Below are positions 49,201-58,395 of a stretch of 64,000 bases of DNA, in pieces; the stretch's first letter is position 1; each line of letters begins with the position of its first letter. The stretch covers positions 1-64,000 of the forward strand of contig QWDQ01000075.1 in assembly GCA_003868215.1 (NCBI GenBank), given 5' to 3'. Both the position numbers and the translations under genes were made by a program. The DNA is from Pseudophaeomoniella oleicola (lineage: Eukaryota > Ascomycota > Eurotiomycetes > Phaeomoniellales > Phaeomoniellaceae). The notes under the pieces are model-generated. The model made no database searches and had not been told where the DNA came from. It saw only the letters and a program-made list of their open reading frames with translations.

Positions 49201-49467
49201 TCGCGAGATGAGATCCGAATCGCCCTGGGCGCAATGTGGCGCGATCTTAATGAAGAGGGCAGGCAGCCGTATGTTGAGGAGACTAAGAGAAACAAAGAAG
49301 ACAACGAAAAGGCTATCAAAGAGTGGGAGACTCAGGCCAAGGAATGGGACAAGAAAACATGGGAGGTTAAAGAGGAGTGGGAGCAAAAGGTTGGAGGTTT
49401 CGAGCAGTGGAAAGCAGAGTGGGAACGAAGTGGAAAGAAGATGAAGCCGATGATATTCCATCCGTGA
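46294..49467 (+). CDS. LSD1: LSD1/KDM1-like histone demethylase with HMG box (1057 aa, single exon)
   Basis: Single-exon gene with the first in-frame ATG at 46294 (later ATGs at 46303 and 46339 are possible starts). Layout: disordered head of about 150 residues, then a SWIRM domain (PPAEYARQCAAAAEASRLNP to FAYEWLVRKGYINFGCVDIP, about 150-255). The FAD-binding fold VVIGAGMAGLSCGRQL lies at about 272, with VLEGRNRIGGRIYSH. An amine-oxidase domain in two halves is separated by an insert (about 410-500), ending YFAGEATCGTHPATVHGAYL near 835. The C-terminal HMG-box (PAKSGINPFLLYQKDHWADV ... GAMWRDLNEEGRQPYVEE) lies at about 927-1005, followed by a Lys/Glu/Trp coiled tail. SWIRM plus amine oxidase identifies LSD1, which demethylates histone H3. 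The HMG box is the usual arrangement in filamentous fungi (HdmA-like) and S. pombe Lsd1/2. Nuclear. Confidence 0.95.
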   Translation: MAPMAQTVYTQESEVMSKDHYPNILKSIPAFALSASMGGTDTISMESAALASNKNQDVEMQDSITVDSMVKAEEDDDTSSRASLLHSLRTDEENRDSPNSSTTSLSLMTPVNGIKSTSISASPAKPSLFHETSSPYSRPGAFVRFHAKSSIPARLPPAEYARQCAAAAEASRLNPYALHPDEHRLLKDKLCHLHVTVYLNIRNGILRLWVRNPNVSVSIEEAIGCAKDDRWTQLACFAYEWLVRKGYINFGCVDIPAAVKSAKNRRKDVGPTIVVIGAGMAGLSCGRQLTSIFKHYPDTAPPKVIVLEGRNRIGGRIYSHPLSSLKSKTLDRHQRPIAEMGAHIIVGFEHGNPLDSIIRGQLALKYHSLRDLSTLYDIDGSAVNEQQDLMCERLYNDILDRTGDYRWKSEVQKTAEGEKDMMEMGRDPPYSDDGFTINQVELAAAMGTIDRLLPTKSRRKGAGHKAPKSDKPTESIAGNTDSQIHLPAVQAAKKIGFAVKDGVRSDASLELDALAANPHQTLGATLDAGVKQYHDMLDFKTKAFRLLNWHYANLEYANATNVERLSLAGWDQDMGNEFEGEHSQVVGGYQQLPRGLWRYPEKLDVRTDKAVANIKYDAANPESGKAYVTCKDGEVIEADRIVLSAPLGVLKQQSITFDPPLPDWKQGAISRLGFGLLNKLILVFDKPFWDASRDMFGLLREPLRGTDGMRQEHYRANRGKFYLFWNCLDTSGLPVLIALIAGDAAHEAEQTPDQVLIQECVGQLRRVFGHHKVPDPLETIVTRWKSDEFARGSYSYVAAGSEPEDYDLMAKNLGNLYFAGEATCGTHPATVHGAYLSGIRAASEVVDSIIGPVELTGPIISPPSGMTTSRKIMEETAVVPQKRRGDEVLPTGTLTRPAKETQSGVQQAYDTAMWDYIYSVIGFAPAKPAKSGINPFLLYQKDHWADVKERCDKQKQATSKSKNPATARASRDEIRIALGAMWRDLNEEGRQPYVEETKRNKEDNEKAIKEWETQAKEWDKKTWEVKEEWEQKVGGFEQWKAEWERSGKKMKPMIFHP

Positions 49468-49882
49468 ATCATCTCCTCTAAGTCCTTTACTTTCGGCATT
49501 CGGCGTTGGGAATCCTAAGATGTTCTAGATTTACCTGTATCACCCGGCGGTGTTCGGAACGTGATGAGGGCTTTTGGTCACTTTGAGAGCTTCGGTACAG
49601 GTGTCACGGGGGGGGGTCAAATGGGTATAGTCCACTGTCCGTGATGTGTCGTGGATCTCTGTCATCGCTTAGTGCTTAGTAGGTACCTTACAGGTGCAGC
49701 AAACGCAGGTCAATTTCGGTAATACTACTTGTGGAATACGAAGCATGTGATGTACTATCGTGCTATTCCGTCTACTACGGTAATCACCAATTGATGGCTT
49801 TGGAGCTGATTCACTCATAATAAAACGAAGCCAAATGAAGATTCAGTCGATCACTCCTCAACATCGGGCCGTTTATAAATGG

Positions 49883-49894
49883 TACTACGTAGTA
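49883..49894. repeat. TACTACGTAGTA palindrome
   Basis: Perfect 12-base palindrome between genes, one of the family described in the findings. Confidence 0.85.
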
Positions 49895-50389
49895 TGTGGA
49901 GGTCAGTATCCTCAGTTGAGAACCGAGGAACTCCAGATTGCGGGGAATTGAAACCTCTGGGTGCTTAGGACGCCAGATTCGGCCGTCGTGGGCGCTGCTT
50001 TTGGGCTGCTTCGCACCCGCGCTAGTCCCGCCGCCAAGCTGTTCGTCAGTGTCATGTTGTACAGTAGGCAATGCCCTCCCCCCAACCAGACTCGATCGCA
50101 ACGTTCCTGCGTATCCAAAATCACCCTATAAACCTCTGTTTAATGCCTCCTCACAATCTAATTAGGTTCCCTCAGAAATGCGGAAAGATATAAAAGTAGA
50201 CACATCGCCTACATTTTATCATGACTATTTCACGTATCTCATCGCCTTCTTCCTTTCTCCCTCACGCTCATTCTTTATACTATGGCCATCTTGCGCTCTA
50301 GCCGTTTAAGCTGACTTAAAGAAAGCCGCCTACCGATCGTTTAAAGACCTTATTAGCTTAATTAATTATGATGCCGAGATAATAAAGCC

Positions 50390-50770
50390 GCGGTACGTCC
50401 CTAGTATTAAGAAAAAATATTATAATAAAATAATAATAATTAAATAAATCGAGTTTTTTAATAATTTTACTTAAAAAATTATATAACAAATTTAATTATA
50501 TAACAAATTTAAACTTTATTATTATTTATAAAATATAATTTAATTACGCGTTAATACGAATATTTTTTATATTAAAATTATATTAAAATTAATTTTAAAT
50601 TGTTAAATTTTTTTATTTTTTTATACGAAGGTGTGGAGAATAATCATTATTAAGAATATACGTTAAAATGTTTATTTTAATATTATAAAATCGTATTTAT
50701 TTAATAAGGAAAATACATCAAAAAATTATATAAAATATAAAATAATAAAAATATTTAATTAAATCCTTTA
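50390..50770. repeat. AT-rich, RIP-like island
   Basis: About 380 bases consist almost only of A and T, with sharp edges against ordinary sequence on both sides (normal base use returns at about 50771). It contains a 17-base direct repeat (ATTATATAACAAATTTA, at about 50478-50494 and 50495-50511). Such compositionally extreme patches in Pezizomycotina usually result from repeat-induced point mutation of a former repeat. The adjacent left flank (50320-50400) reads as a short protein-like frame (LKKAAYRSFKDLISLI), suggesting a relic of a mobile element, but the family is not recognisable. Confidence 0.7.
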
Positions 50771-50930
50771 GGAGGCTGGTTTCCAGCTGCAAACATTACA
50801 CGGTCAATCTGATTGAATCTTTCGTTTGATTTGGGGAGCAAGACGTTCGCAGAGACACTATCTGATCACCTCAAAGCTATATAAGGAAGCGAAGCACCGC
50901 AGGAAGCTCGTTGTTCTGTCACGCTTTCTC

Positions 50931-51506
50931 CTAACCGAGATCATGCAGGCCCAAAAGGTTGGCGGAACCCATTACAGCATCCGGCATTCCTCGTGGTATG
51001 CCCTCATACATGTGCACAGCAGGTACCTGAACCTTGCCAGCCTCGTCAAGAGAGCAATCTACTTTCTGTCCGTATTGCTTAATGTAATCTTCTGCGAGGT
51101 ATGCTGGGTATGGATTGAATGGTTTGCTGGAGCGCTGCTTCCTAGATTCGTCACGTTTAATCGTCGCTGTATCGTTGGGCACTTGTATGTCAGCGTCAAA
51201 ACCGTCTCCTGGGTATTCAGGAACATTGACGTTCTTGTTAATTGAAGATCGTAATCCTCTATAATAGCGTTCTAAGAAAGGAAACGACTCCCACGGTGCT
51301 GGCTTGTTCACCACTGGGCCACCTTTCTGTAATTCAACTTCCACATTCTTCGCCGAAGACCAGCTCGCACGAAAAAGACTGTATATGAAGATGAACATGA
51401 GAGCAGTGAGCGCTAAGCAGAACCATTTTGATATTAAGGTGGGTAGTCGTGACAGGAAAAGCGGTCTCGGTCGTTTTGAATATGCGCTCGTCGCATGGCT
51501 GAGCAT
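50931..51506 (-). pseudogene. Truncated DUF3405 membrane protein gene (N-terminal 191 aa)
   Basis: Leftward frame starting at the first in-frame ATG (51504-51506). The frame is open further upstream to 51587 but lacks an ATG there. The protein starts with a basic stretch (SKRPRPLFLSRLP) and one membrane helix (WFCLALTALMFIFIYSLF), the layout of a type II membrane protein. NPYPAYLAEDYIKQYGQKVD and MYEGIPRGMPDAVMGSANLL match the N-terminal part of fungal DUF3405 proteins, which continue for several hundred residues with a glycosyltransferase-like domain. Here the frame stops right after this block, and nothing downstream on the same strand looks like the missing part. An AT-rich island begins 160 bases beyond the stop. 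It is therefore most likely a 3'-truncated, nonfunctional copy, though a short expressed protein is possible. It lies only 118 bases downstream of the Zn2Cys6 gene, on the same strand. Confidence 0.65.
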
Positions 51507-51623
51507 CGGTTGTGAAGATGCGGACGTATATTTGAGGCATTTCACTGTTCCATCATTACCATCATATAACGAGGCGCTATCCCCCAATTCCTGAAAATTG
51601 AACCGAGTTCAGTGATTTGACGC

Positions 51624-53279
51624 TCACATACTGCGAGTGACGACCAATCCAAGGTTTATGACGGTAGTTCCGGCCATAATCGTTGAGTAATTGAGACCGT
51701 GCTCGTCTTCAAGTTGTGCCTACAACAAGGTCAGCTCAATCATAGTAAGCATGGTCAACAGGAAATGTCTACCAATTCCATAGCTTTTGGGATATGGCAC
51801 GCCTCACCAATCTGGAAAAGTATGTTTTTGATGTGGTGGCGACGCGTGCCTGACAGAAATGGTGTTTTGGAGGCTGCCTCCAGAGGCCACATCAAAAGCA
51901 GACCATCGCTTGTTCTGAGTTTGGGAATTGATGTGCCTGTGGGATCTAGTAGCTTTGGGAGGGCACTACCAAGCCAACATACAGCGACAGTACAGATGTC
52001 ATTGACCGCTTCCTCTAGCGTTTTCGTGAGTGTTTGGATTTCCCGTTTTGAAGTATGATAAGCCGCCGAGTATAGATACTCTCCACTTTCGAGCAGAAAT
52101 CTCGCAGACACGATCAACAATACTGACAGATTATTCACGGTGTTTGCAGCATGTGCTGTGAGGTAGGATCAGCATCAATTTCACCACTAAGCTGGCAATA
52201 TATCTGCTCACGATCAATGTGCATATCTGCAAAATGCCCGGGGATATCTATTCCTGGATCCAGATAACCATGGATTGGTCTACCATGGAGCATCTGGCCA
52301 GTCTTCCCAGACATATATGATTGGCTTTGGCTGAGGACCTGGCGAGCCAGACGGAGTTCTTTGTGAATATCCCGAACCATGTTGCGTACTTTCTGGACAT
52401 CGATCTTCCTGGGAGTCTCTGAACGAAAGGAAAACCGGTCGAGCTGAGGAGCAATGTGGAACAAGCTCCAATGCAGGTCATCCACCTGGGTCGTAGCTTT
52501 GAGAAGTGTACTGTCTGCCCTGTGGAGAGAGCCTTTGCTCAATTCGACCCCAGCCAGATAGTCACCCGTCACCACAGAGTGATTTTGATCTAATAGTGAG
52601 AGAAGACCATTGAGATGGACTTGCCATGTCTTGTCACCCATCGAGGAGCTGACAATCATCTGACGATCGGGGTCAGTGGTGCTTCAAGTTACTTTGGATG
52701 TTGGGAGAAGCGCACCTCGTACAGCGTAAGAAGATACACAGCGACCGTGAGAGGGGTTTCTTTCCTAGGGACAGACAGCGACTGTCGTATTGAATGGACT
52801 GCCGATGAGTATTCGAGATGCTGATTTCTACGTTCATTGGTGGTCTGGGAGCCCTGACCGAGACCCTTCAATCCAGATGTAAAACAGTTCAACACATTTC
52901 GCAAGGCAATAGTGTCCATTCCTTGGGAAAGGATTGCATCCAGACCATCAAGGAAGCCAGGTGACCCCTTTGGTTGTCTTGAGAACAGGATGAGGTTTTC
53001 GGCAAACACCTCAGCCATATGCACCATGTGAGGTCCACATATGGGTGCCGGGTTCATGTGGATGGCCCTCGACACATGCAATAAGCTCGGTACGAATGAC
53101 TTCCCTTTGCTTCTGTGATCTTGCGATCGGTGTTTCGAGACTTGGGATGGTGATTGATAACCCAGACAAGTCCTATTGGACTTGATGCATCGAAGACAAC
53201 AGGGACGAGTCTCGTCACACTTGATCCGCCTTGCTTTGCAAACCACACAAGCACCGCTCGGTTCTCTAGAACGGACCAT
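51624..53279 (-). CDS. Zn2Cys6 transcription factor (496 aa, 4 exons)
   Basis: Transcribed leftwards. Exons: 52716-53279, 52212-52659, 51773-52155, 51624-51719, with introns of 56, 56 and 53 bases. The joins give one smooth sequence, for example LTLYE then MIVSSSMGDKTWQVHLNG and ADMHIDPHAANTVNNLSVLL. The start MVRSREPSGACVVCKARRIK opens a fungal binuclear zinc cluster: CVVCKARRIKCDETRPCCLR then CIKSNRTC, with the six cysteines spaced as in GAL4-type domains. The rest resembles the fungal-specific trans-2 region, a helical ligand or dimer domain that often regulates secondary metabolism or nutrient genes. It acts in the nucleus. It shares a 666-base divergent promoter with the GST gene, and a truncated DUF3405 gene lies just downstream. 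Target genes cannot be read from sequence. Confidence 0.9.
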
Positions 53280-53945
53280 GATTCGTAATGTCCGACGTCA
53301 CAGCTTTGACAGTCGGCGAGACGGCGGAGTGCATACTAGAACGGGTATCTCGGAAGTGCCTGGTCGTACGACAACCAACTTTGCGAATTCTTTAGCTCGT
53401 AGTAGGTACGATGACTCAGGCAAAATTATACAAGGTTCAGAAGAAAAAGGGTGAAGCTATTCACAGGTTGAGGGCCGGCCGAAATACCATAACTCCGCCC
53501 CCGGGGTGGGGGGTGGGGGGTGGGGGCTTGAAGCTCCCACCAATAGGAACGTGGCGTGCACAGTAGATAGGCACGAGCAAAGACGCTAGTGATATCGCAA
53601 AACCAGTGCGGAACTGATTTCCTTTCCAAAGTGAATAAGGAAGGTCACCGACGAGCCGACAAACTGAGACGCAGCACCGATTCACCGGAATGCATCACCG
53701 ACTCATCGAGATGCCATCGCACGGCGGTGGAGGCACGCAAATCTCTACCAGAAGTAGACACTTCCAAAGGTCATGCCTACAGGGTGTGCATTTCAGAATG
53801 GGATGCATGTGCTGAACCGAGTTGAAGCAACCTCGATGTTCAAGTATAAATGTATCCAGATGCATCGCTCTGAAAAGAAAAAATGTAAAGCCTTCACTGT
53901 CACAAATAGCTATATACTCAGTCAGCCTCTCAATCACTCCTCCAC
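53280..53945. promoter_or_regulatory. Divergent promoter of the Zn2Cys6 and GST genes
   Basis: 666 bases between two divergently transcribed starts. It contains a G-run cluster (53503-53526, four runs of 4-6 G with single T spacers) and a TATAAA box at 53845-53850, about 96 bases upstream of the GST start. Co-regulation of the two genes is plausible but only inferred. Confidence 0.6.
53503..53526 (+). promoter_or_regulatory. G-quadruplex-forming motif
   Basis: Four G runs of 4, 6, 6 and 5 bases are separated by single T residues, fitting the G3+N1-7 pattern with one-base loops, the most stable parallel quadruplex type. It lies 224 bases upstream of the Zn2Cys6 start codon, in the shared promoter. 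Confidence 0.75.
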
Positions 53946-54808
53946 ATGCAACCAATCACTGTCTGGGGCCATTGGGGCGGACCCAACCCATGGTATGTAA
54001 CTTTCTGCCTATCTGTACATCCAGCCACAACACAAGTTGCTAACGAGTTGTCTTGCGACATAGGAAAGTGTGCATGGTGCTGAAAGAGCTCAAGCTTCCG
54101 TACGATTATCACATCGTCGAATTCAACGAGACGAAGCAAGAGCCCTATACTAAACTCAACCCGAATGGTCGTCTCCCAACGATCGAGGACGGGAACACTG
54201 GAGTGACTTTATGGGAGGTAGGTGCCTCAGAAGAAATCGCTTCCCATTTCAGATTCTGACTGGGATCCAGACAGCAGCCATAATCCTCTACCTTATTGAG
54301 ACTTATGATACCGAAGGGAAGATCTCATATCCAAAGTCACCAGAGAAATTCCAATGCATGAAGTGGCTGATGTTTCAAGTCAGCGGTAAGAGACGACCGT
54401 CACAAAATGAACTCGTTCGAGAGGATGTATGGACTAATTCGAGGACCTCCATTAGGCCAAGGACCATACTTCGGTCAACTTGCCTGGTTTGCTAGATTTC
54501 ACCAGCCCAAAGTGCAGTCGGCAATTGATAGATACGCCAACGAAATGGAACGAATTTTCGGTGTGCTGGACAAGTCGCTCGAGAATAGCGAATGGCTAGT
54601 GGGCGATAAGTGTACATATGCGGACCTGAGTTTCGTCACTTGGTCCCATGTTGCGAAAGGCCTGGTCAAAGAGCTGAGTTTGCCAAACACTGATGAGAAG
54701 TTCCCTCATTATTCTCGTTGGCTCAAGGCCATGGAATCACGAGACGCGGTTCGAGAATGCTTGGACGAGATTGTCGCTGCGAGGGCTGCTCACAGTTTGC
54801 CACCCTAA
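53946..54808 (+). CDS. URE2-like glutathione S-transferase (222 aa, 4 exons)
   Basis: Exons: 53946-53992, 54064-54217, 54271-54385, 54456-54808. The acceptor at 54455 is chosen because it gives FQVSGQGPYFGQLAWFARFH, the conserved start of the C-terminal helical domain in URE2-type GSTs. The thioredoxin-like N-terminal domain runs MQPITVWGHWGGPNPWKVCM (W-G-x-x-x-P-N-x-W-K-V catalytic loop, with Asn as in Ure2p-type enzymes), then NPNGRLPTIED with the cis-Pro, and VTLWE before the second intron. The C-terminal domain (about residues 100-215) ends MESRDAVRECLDEI. Ure2p-like fungal GSTs conjugate or reduce with glutathione, giving peroxide and xenobiotic resistance. No Asn-rich prion head is present, so this is the enzymatic form rather than the nitrogen regulator. 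Cytosolic. Divergent from the Zn2Cys6 regulator. Confidence 0.93.
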
Positions 54809-54890
54809 TCGTCTTCCAGTATTCTAGAACCTCATTGCTTAGAAGGAGAGATGAAAAGCTTTGACAAGCTGAACATCACTTCCATAGAAT

Positions 54891-55729
54891 TCAATCTTTA
54901 CTTTGCCTCGTTCGTCTTTTGGTGATTGAAACTGTCTCATTCGCGGCACCAAGCTTGCGCTTCTTCACAGCCCCACTGACTTCGACTTTGTCGTTGTCAA
55001 TCTCCTTGTCGGGGTCTTCTTGAATCACTTTACTTGCCACCGTATCTTTCTTTGGTCGTTGTTGTTGGACACTGCCATGAGCCGCCACTGTCTTGATGCC
55101 CATCTCTTTGCGATGTTGCTTTCGGTGCTGAATAACGTAGGCTGCCTGTTCTAATATCCAAGCTGGGATAGGGTCTTCTCCCGTCTTCTGCAGGCGTTGG
55201 TTGATCTTTCCGAAGGCATTCCATAGCTCTTCGTACTTTTTTACAGTGGACTTGAGTTTTACATCGATCTCGTCCGAATCCTTGCAAAGCCAGACATATG
55301 ATTCATCCTCAAAGAAAGGGATCAAGTCAAGCATGTAGACACTTAGGACAAGTGACCCAGTTGCAGGTCTAACTCCTTTGATCGCGTTTAAGGCTTTGAG
55401 GGCTGCCGTGACATCTGAAAGTGAAGGAGTCCTGGGCAGCTTGGCAAATGTGGCTCGAGTGACAGCTTTGACCGTTGCAGCATCGTTCTTTTTGATGAGC
55501 CCGATGAGAAAAGGTCGATTCTTTCCATGTTTGCTGTTCGGCTTTTAGTCCAAATCCGGTGGCACAGCAATTGATAGGTATGAGGTATAGATCAAGGATG
55601 TCCGAATGGAAGAGAAGAAAATGGCAGCTTCTTTCTGGAAAGGGAGTTTTCCTGAACCTACATTTTCCACTGTACCAGCCTTTCGAGCTCTGCGAGTTCA
55701 AGGAATGCTTCCTGGACATTCCTGCCCAT
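54891..55729 (-). CDS. Uncharacterised protein with helix-hairpin-helix-like motif (about 236 aa, 5' end unresolved)
   Basis: Leftward gene. Two exons are supported, 55662-55729 and 54891-55533, with a 128-base GT-AG intron. The join restores LVQWKIKHGKNRPFLIGLIK in one frame. KALNAIKGVRPATGSLVLSV resembles a helix-hairpin-helix (IKGxGPATASLxL), here with Arg where Gly is usual. FFEDESYVWLCKD and AWILEQAAYVI follow as in a family of uncharacterised fungal proteins. The tail is basic (KKRKLG, KRRTRQSKD) and may be a nuclear signal. I used the first in-frame ATG (55727-55729). However, the frame stays open upstream to about 55830 and looks coding (WRYGHFPGILMGR), so a first exon is probably missing from this model. 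Function unknown; DNA binding is a guess. Confidence 0.6.
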
Positions 55730-56180
55730 CAGTATACCTGGGAAATGTCCATACCGCCAAGTATCATCGTCGAGAGCTTTCTTTGACTTCACATCCTTGA
55801 TGTTGGATTTTAGAATCCGTGGGTAAAGATCAGCATGAGCTATTTATCTGTAAAATTGTTTTGGTATCATCTCTTTATAATATATCACTTAATGGAGGGT
55901 GGTATAAATCTATTAAATGTTAAAGAGAGAGGACGCTGCAATACATAATATAGAAACGCTGTCGCATCGAGATCGCAGGGAATTTCCAGACCTAGTGTTT
56001 GCGGCTCATGCTTAGTTAAAGAAAAGGCATTAGAATTAATCGAAAGTCCCGTTCACCCCTAGGGCGGGTGAGAGACTTACTAGTAGTCTCGTCCACAGAA
56101 TTATAGGTTGAGGATTTCAATTACTTCGCCACAAGCATTACGTAAGCGGCGGATGTGCGGCATTTTCGCTATTAGCTATA

Positions 56181-56196
56181 TCTACTACGTAGTAGA
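56181..56196. repeat. TCTACTACGTAGTAGA palindrome
   Basis: Perfect 16-base palindrome, the longest complete copy of the family in this window, about 440 bases upstream of the GH32 start. Confidence 0.85.
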
Positions 56197-56468
56197 ATCT
56201 CATCAGTGGGCTGTGTACTACGGCATAGCTTACTTCTAAGACGCGAACGAGAAGGTAGTATGTGATTGTTCAAGACTTGATCAAACACAAGGGCGAGGAG
56301 AGCTGTTTATATTCGTGAAAGCGGCAAGTTGCGCTTAACTCAATCAGGCTACGCTACGCTGGAGCTGGAATCGGCGTCCTCAGCACCCAGAGGATTATTG
56401 CGGGGAATCTCGCTCTCCAGACACTTACCTCCCTGTCACCTGTTCCTGTATTGTTCTACTACGGTATG

Positions 56469-56480
56469 TACTACGTAGTA
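56469..56480. repeat. TACTACGTAGTA palindrome near GH32 gene
   Basis: Perfect 12-base palindrome, 159 bases upstream of the GH32 start codon, a position compatible with a promoter element. Confidence 0.8.
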
Positions 56481-56638
56481 ATGCCAATGACGATCACCGT
56501 CTAGAAACTCTCCCCAAGCTTGACGTGTAAACCAGCTTTGACAATGGGCTATACCCCCTCACAGGTACAAAACCGGCCTATACCCTCACAAAAGGCCTGA
56601 TGACTTCCTGAAGAGAAGAGTAAGTACCCGTTGCGAAC

Positions 56639-58395
56639 ATGCGGATCATCACACTCGTCACCACCGTAAGTCTCTTTGTAGCTGCCACCTATTCACAGTC
56701 GTCGGGCACGACGACGACTCCATACGTGCCCACAGGAACACCTGTTTCAGGAAACTACAATGGCCGTCTTCGACCTCAAGTCCATTTCAGCCCACCCCAA
56801 GGGTTCATGAATGATCCGAATGGTATGTTCCGTGACGAGGATGGATTGTGGCATCTCTACTACCAATGTATGTCTGCTGGCTGCCGAGCTGGCATATCCG
56901 CCACTGATCATGTCCAGACAACCCCACGGCTACTGTTGCTGGAAATCAGCATTGGGGCCATGCTACTTCTACCGACCTCTATCACTGGGAGAACCAACCT
57001 ATCGCCCTCTTTCCACCAAATCCAACGACCTATGTCTTCTCTGGTTCCGCTGTTGTCGATTCGAACAATACATCTGGCTTCTTCCCGAATCAGACCAATG
57101 GAGTCGTGGCTGTATACACGCTATCCGGGACCGTCCAAGATCAGAATATCGCCTATTCATTCGATGGCGGCTACACGTTTACCCCATACCTTTCCAACCC
57201 TGTCATTGATATTAATTCCACACAGTTTCGCGATCCCAAGGTTATATGGCATGCGCCGACCTCAAAATGGGTAATGGTCATCTCTTACGCCAGCGAGTTC
57301 ACCATCGGCGTGTATACTTCACCCAATCTACGTGAATGGACCCATGCTTCCAATTTCTCTCATGCTGGACTGCTCGGCTTACAATATGAATGTCCCAATC
57401 TTGTCGAGATGCCCATGTATGCTTCTCAGGACGATCCAAAGCCATCCACAACGATGCATGTGCTGGCGATATCCATTAACCCTGGTGCGCCTCTTGGAGG
57501 TTCCATCACTCAATACTTCCCTGGACACTTCAACGGCACACACTTTACGGCGGTGGATGGTGCTACACGCTTGACAGACTTCGCTAAAGACAACTATGCC
57601 GGGCAATTCTTCTATGGCATTCCTGGTCACGAGCCACAGGTCTTCATAGGCTGGGCGAGCAATTGGCAATATTCCGAAGTGGTTCCTACTGGATATCTTG
57701 AAGGATGGCGCTCATCCATGAGTCTTCCCCGGATCACATATCTTGCAAATACAACGCGAACAGGGTATGACTTGATCACGAAGCCGTATCCTATGGATTC
57801 GATCTTGATTGATCCGCCACTCGCACACAACCCCTCCCTGGGAAACGGCACCGTTCTCGTGGATCTTTCGTCGGATATCCTTCATTCCAACGCCTTCTAC
57901 TTCGATATCAACATTACATCCATCAACACCTCAGCTCCAGCAGGCGTCATCAACGTTACTCTCGTCTCCTCTGCATCAGGAGAAACGATCTCTCTGGGTC
58001 AGCTTCCGCTTGGCTCTGACCTCTTCTTTAACCGTGGAAACACCTATGGCTTCGACAACGTCTTCTATACAGACAAGTTTTCTGTCACCAATCTCATAGA
58101 CCCATCTCAAGGTCCGACCACTGATTACAGGCTCGAAGGCGTGTTCGATCGATCTCTGTTCGAAGTCTTTTGTAACGGTGGGAAACAGGCAGGTACAATC
58201 AGCGTGTTCCCGGAGCAGACAATGGACACTTTGATCATCAAGACAAGTGATATGAATGACGCTGTAGGGGTCAGTGTAGAAGTACGTGGTTTGATGAGTG
58301 CTTGGAAGCAGTTTGAAAATGCAGACGGCGTGGTGAGTGGGAACGCAACGACGCAGGCTGTAAGGAGGGATAGAATTGGGCACTTAGGACCATGA
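56639..58395 (+). CDS. Secreted GH32 invertase/exo-inulinase-type enzyme (568 aa, 2 exons)
   Basis: Exons: 56639-56867 and 56918-58395, with a 50-base intron. The start [20 protein letters not shown] is a signal peptide. The GH32 signatures are complete: [14 protein letters not shown] with the nucleophile Asp (about residue 60), FRDPKVIWH with the RDP transition-state Asp (about residue 200), and YECPNLVEM with the acid/base Glu in ECP (about residue 255). The C-terminal beta-sandwich domain follows, including [20 protein letters not shown], the typical DxSxxEVF block. Several N-x-T/S sites fit a secreted glycoprotein. The enzyme hydrolyses terminal beta-fructosides of sucrose, inulin or levan outside the cell. 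Sequence alone does not separate invertase from exo-inulinase. Sugar utilisation, often linked to plant-associated life. Confidence 0.95.

Larger units (their letters stand above)
49468..50930. other. Intergenic with AT-rich island, LSD1-like gene to DUF3405 remnant
   Basis: The first part is 3' flank, with a nine-G run at about 49610 and a perfect TACTACGTAGTA at 49883-49894. The AT-rich island is listed separately. No intact gene seen. Confidence 0.6.
55730..56638. other. Intergenic, orphan gene to GH32 gene
   Basis: The left 100 bases probably hold more of the orphan gene's 5' coding part. The rest is divergent promoter DNA of the GH32 gene, with two palindromes of the TACTACGTAGTA family at 56181-56196 (16 bases, perfect) and 56469-56480 (12 bases, perfect). 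Confidence 0.6.

Noticed and set aside
49105-49461. 118-codon minus-strand frame with hydrophobic runs
   Set aside because: Opposite the Lys/Glu-rich end of the LSD1-like gene; hydrophobicity is the mirror of those codons.
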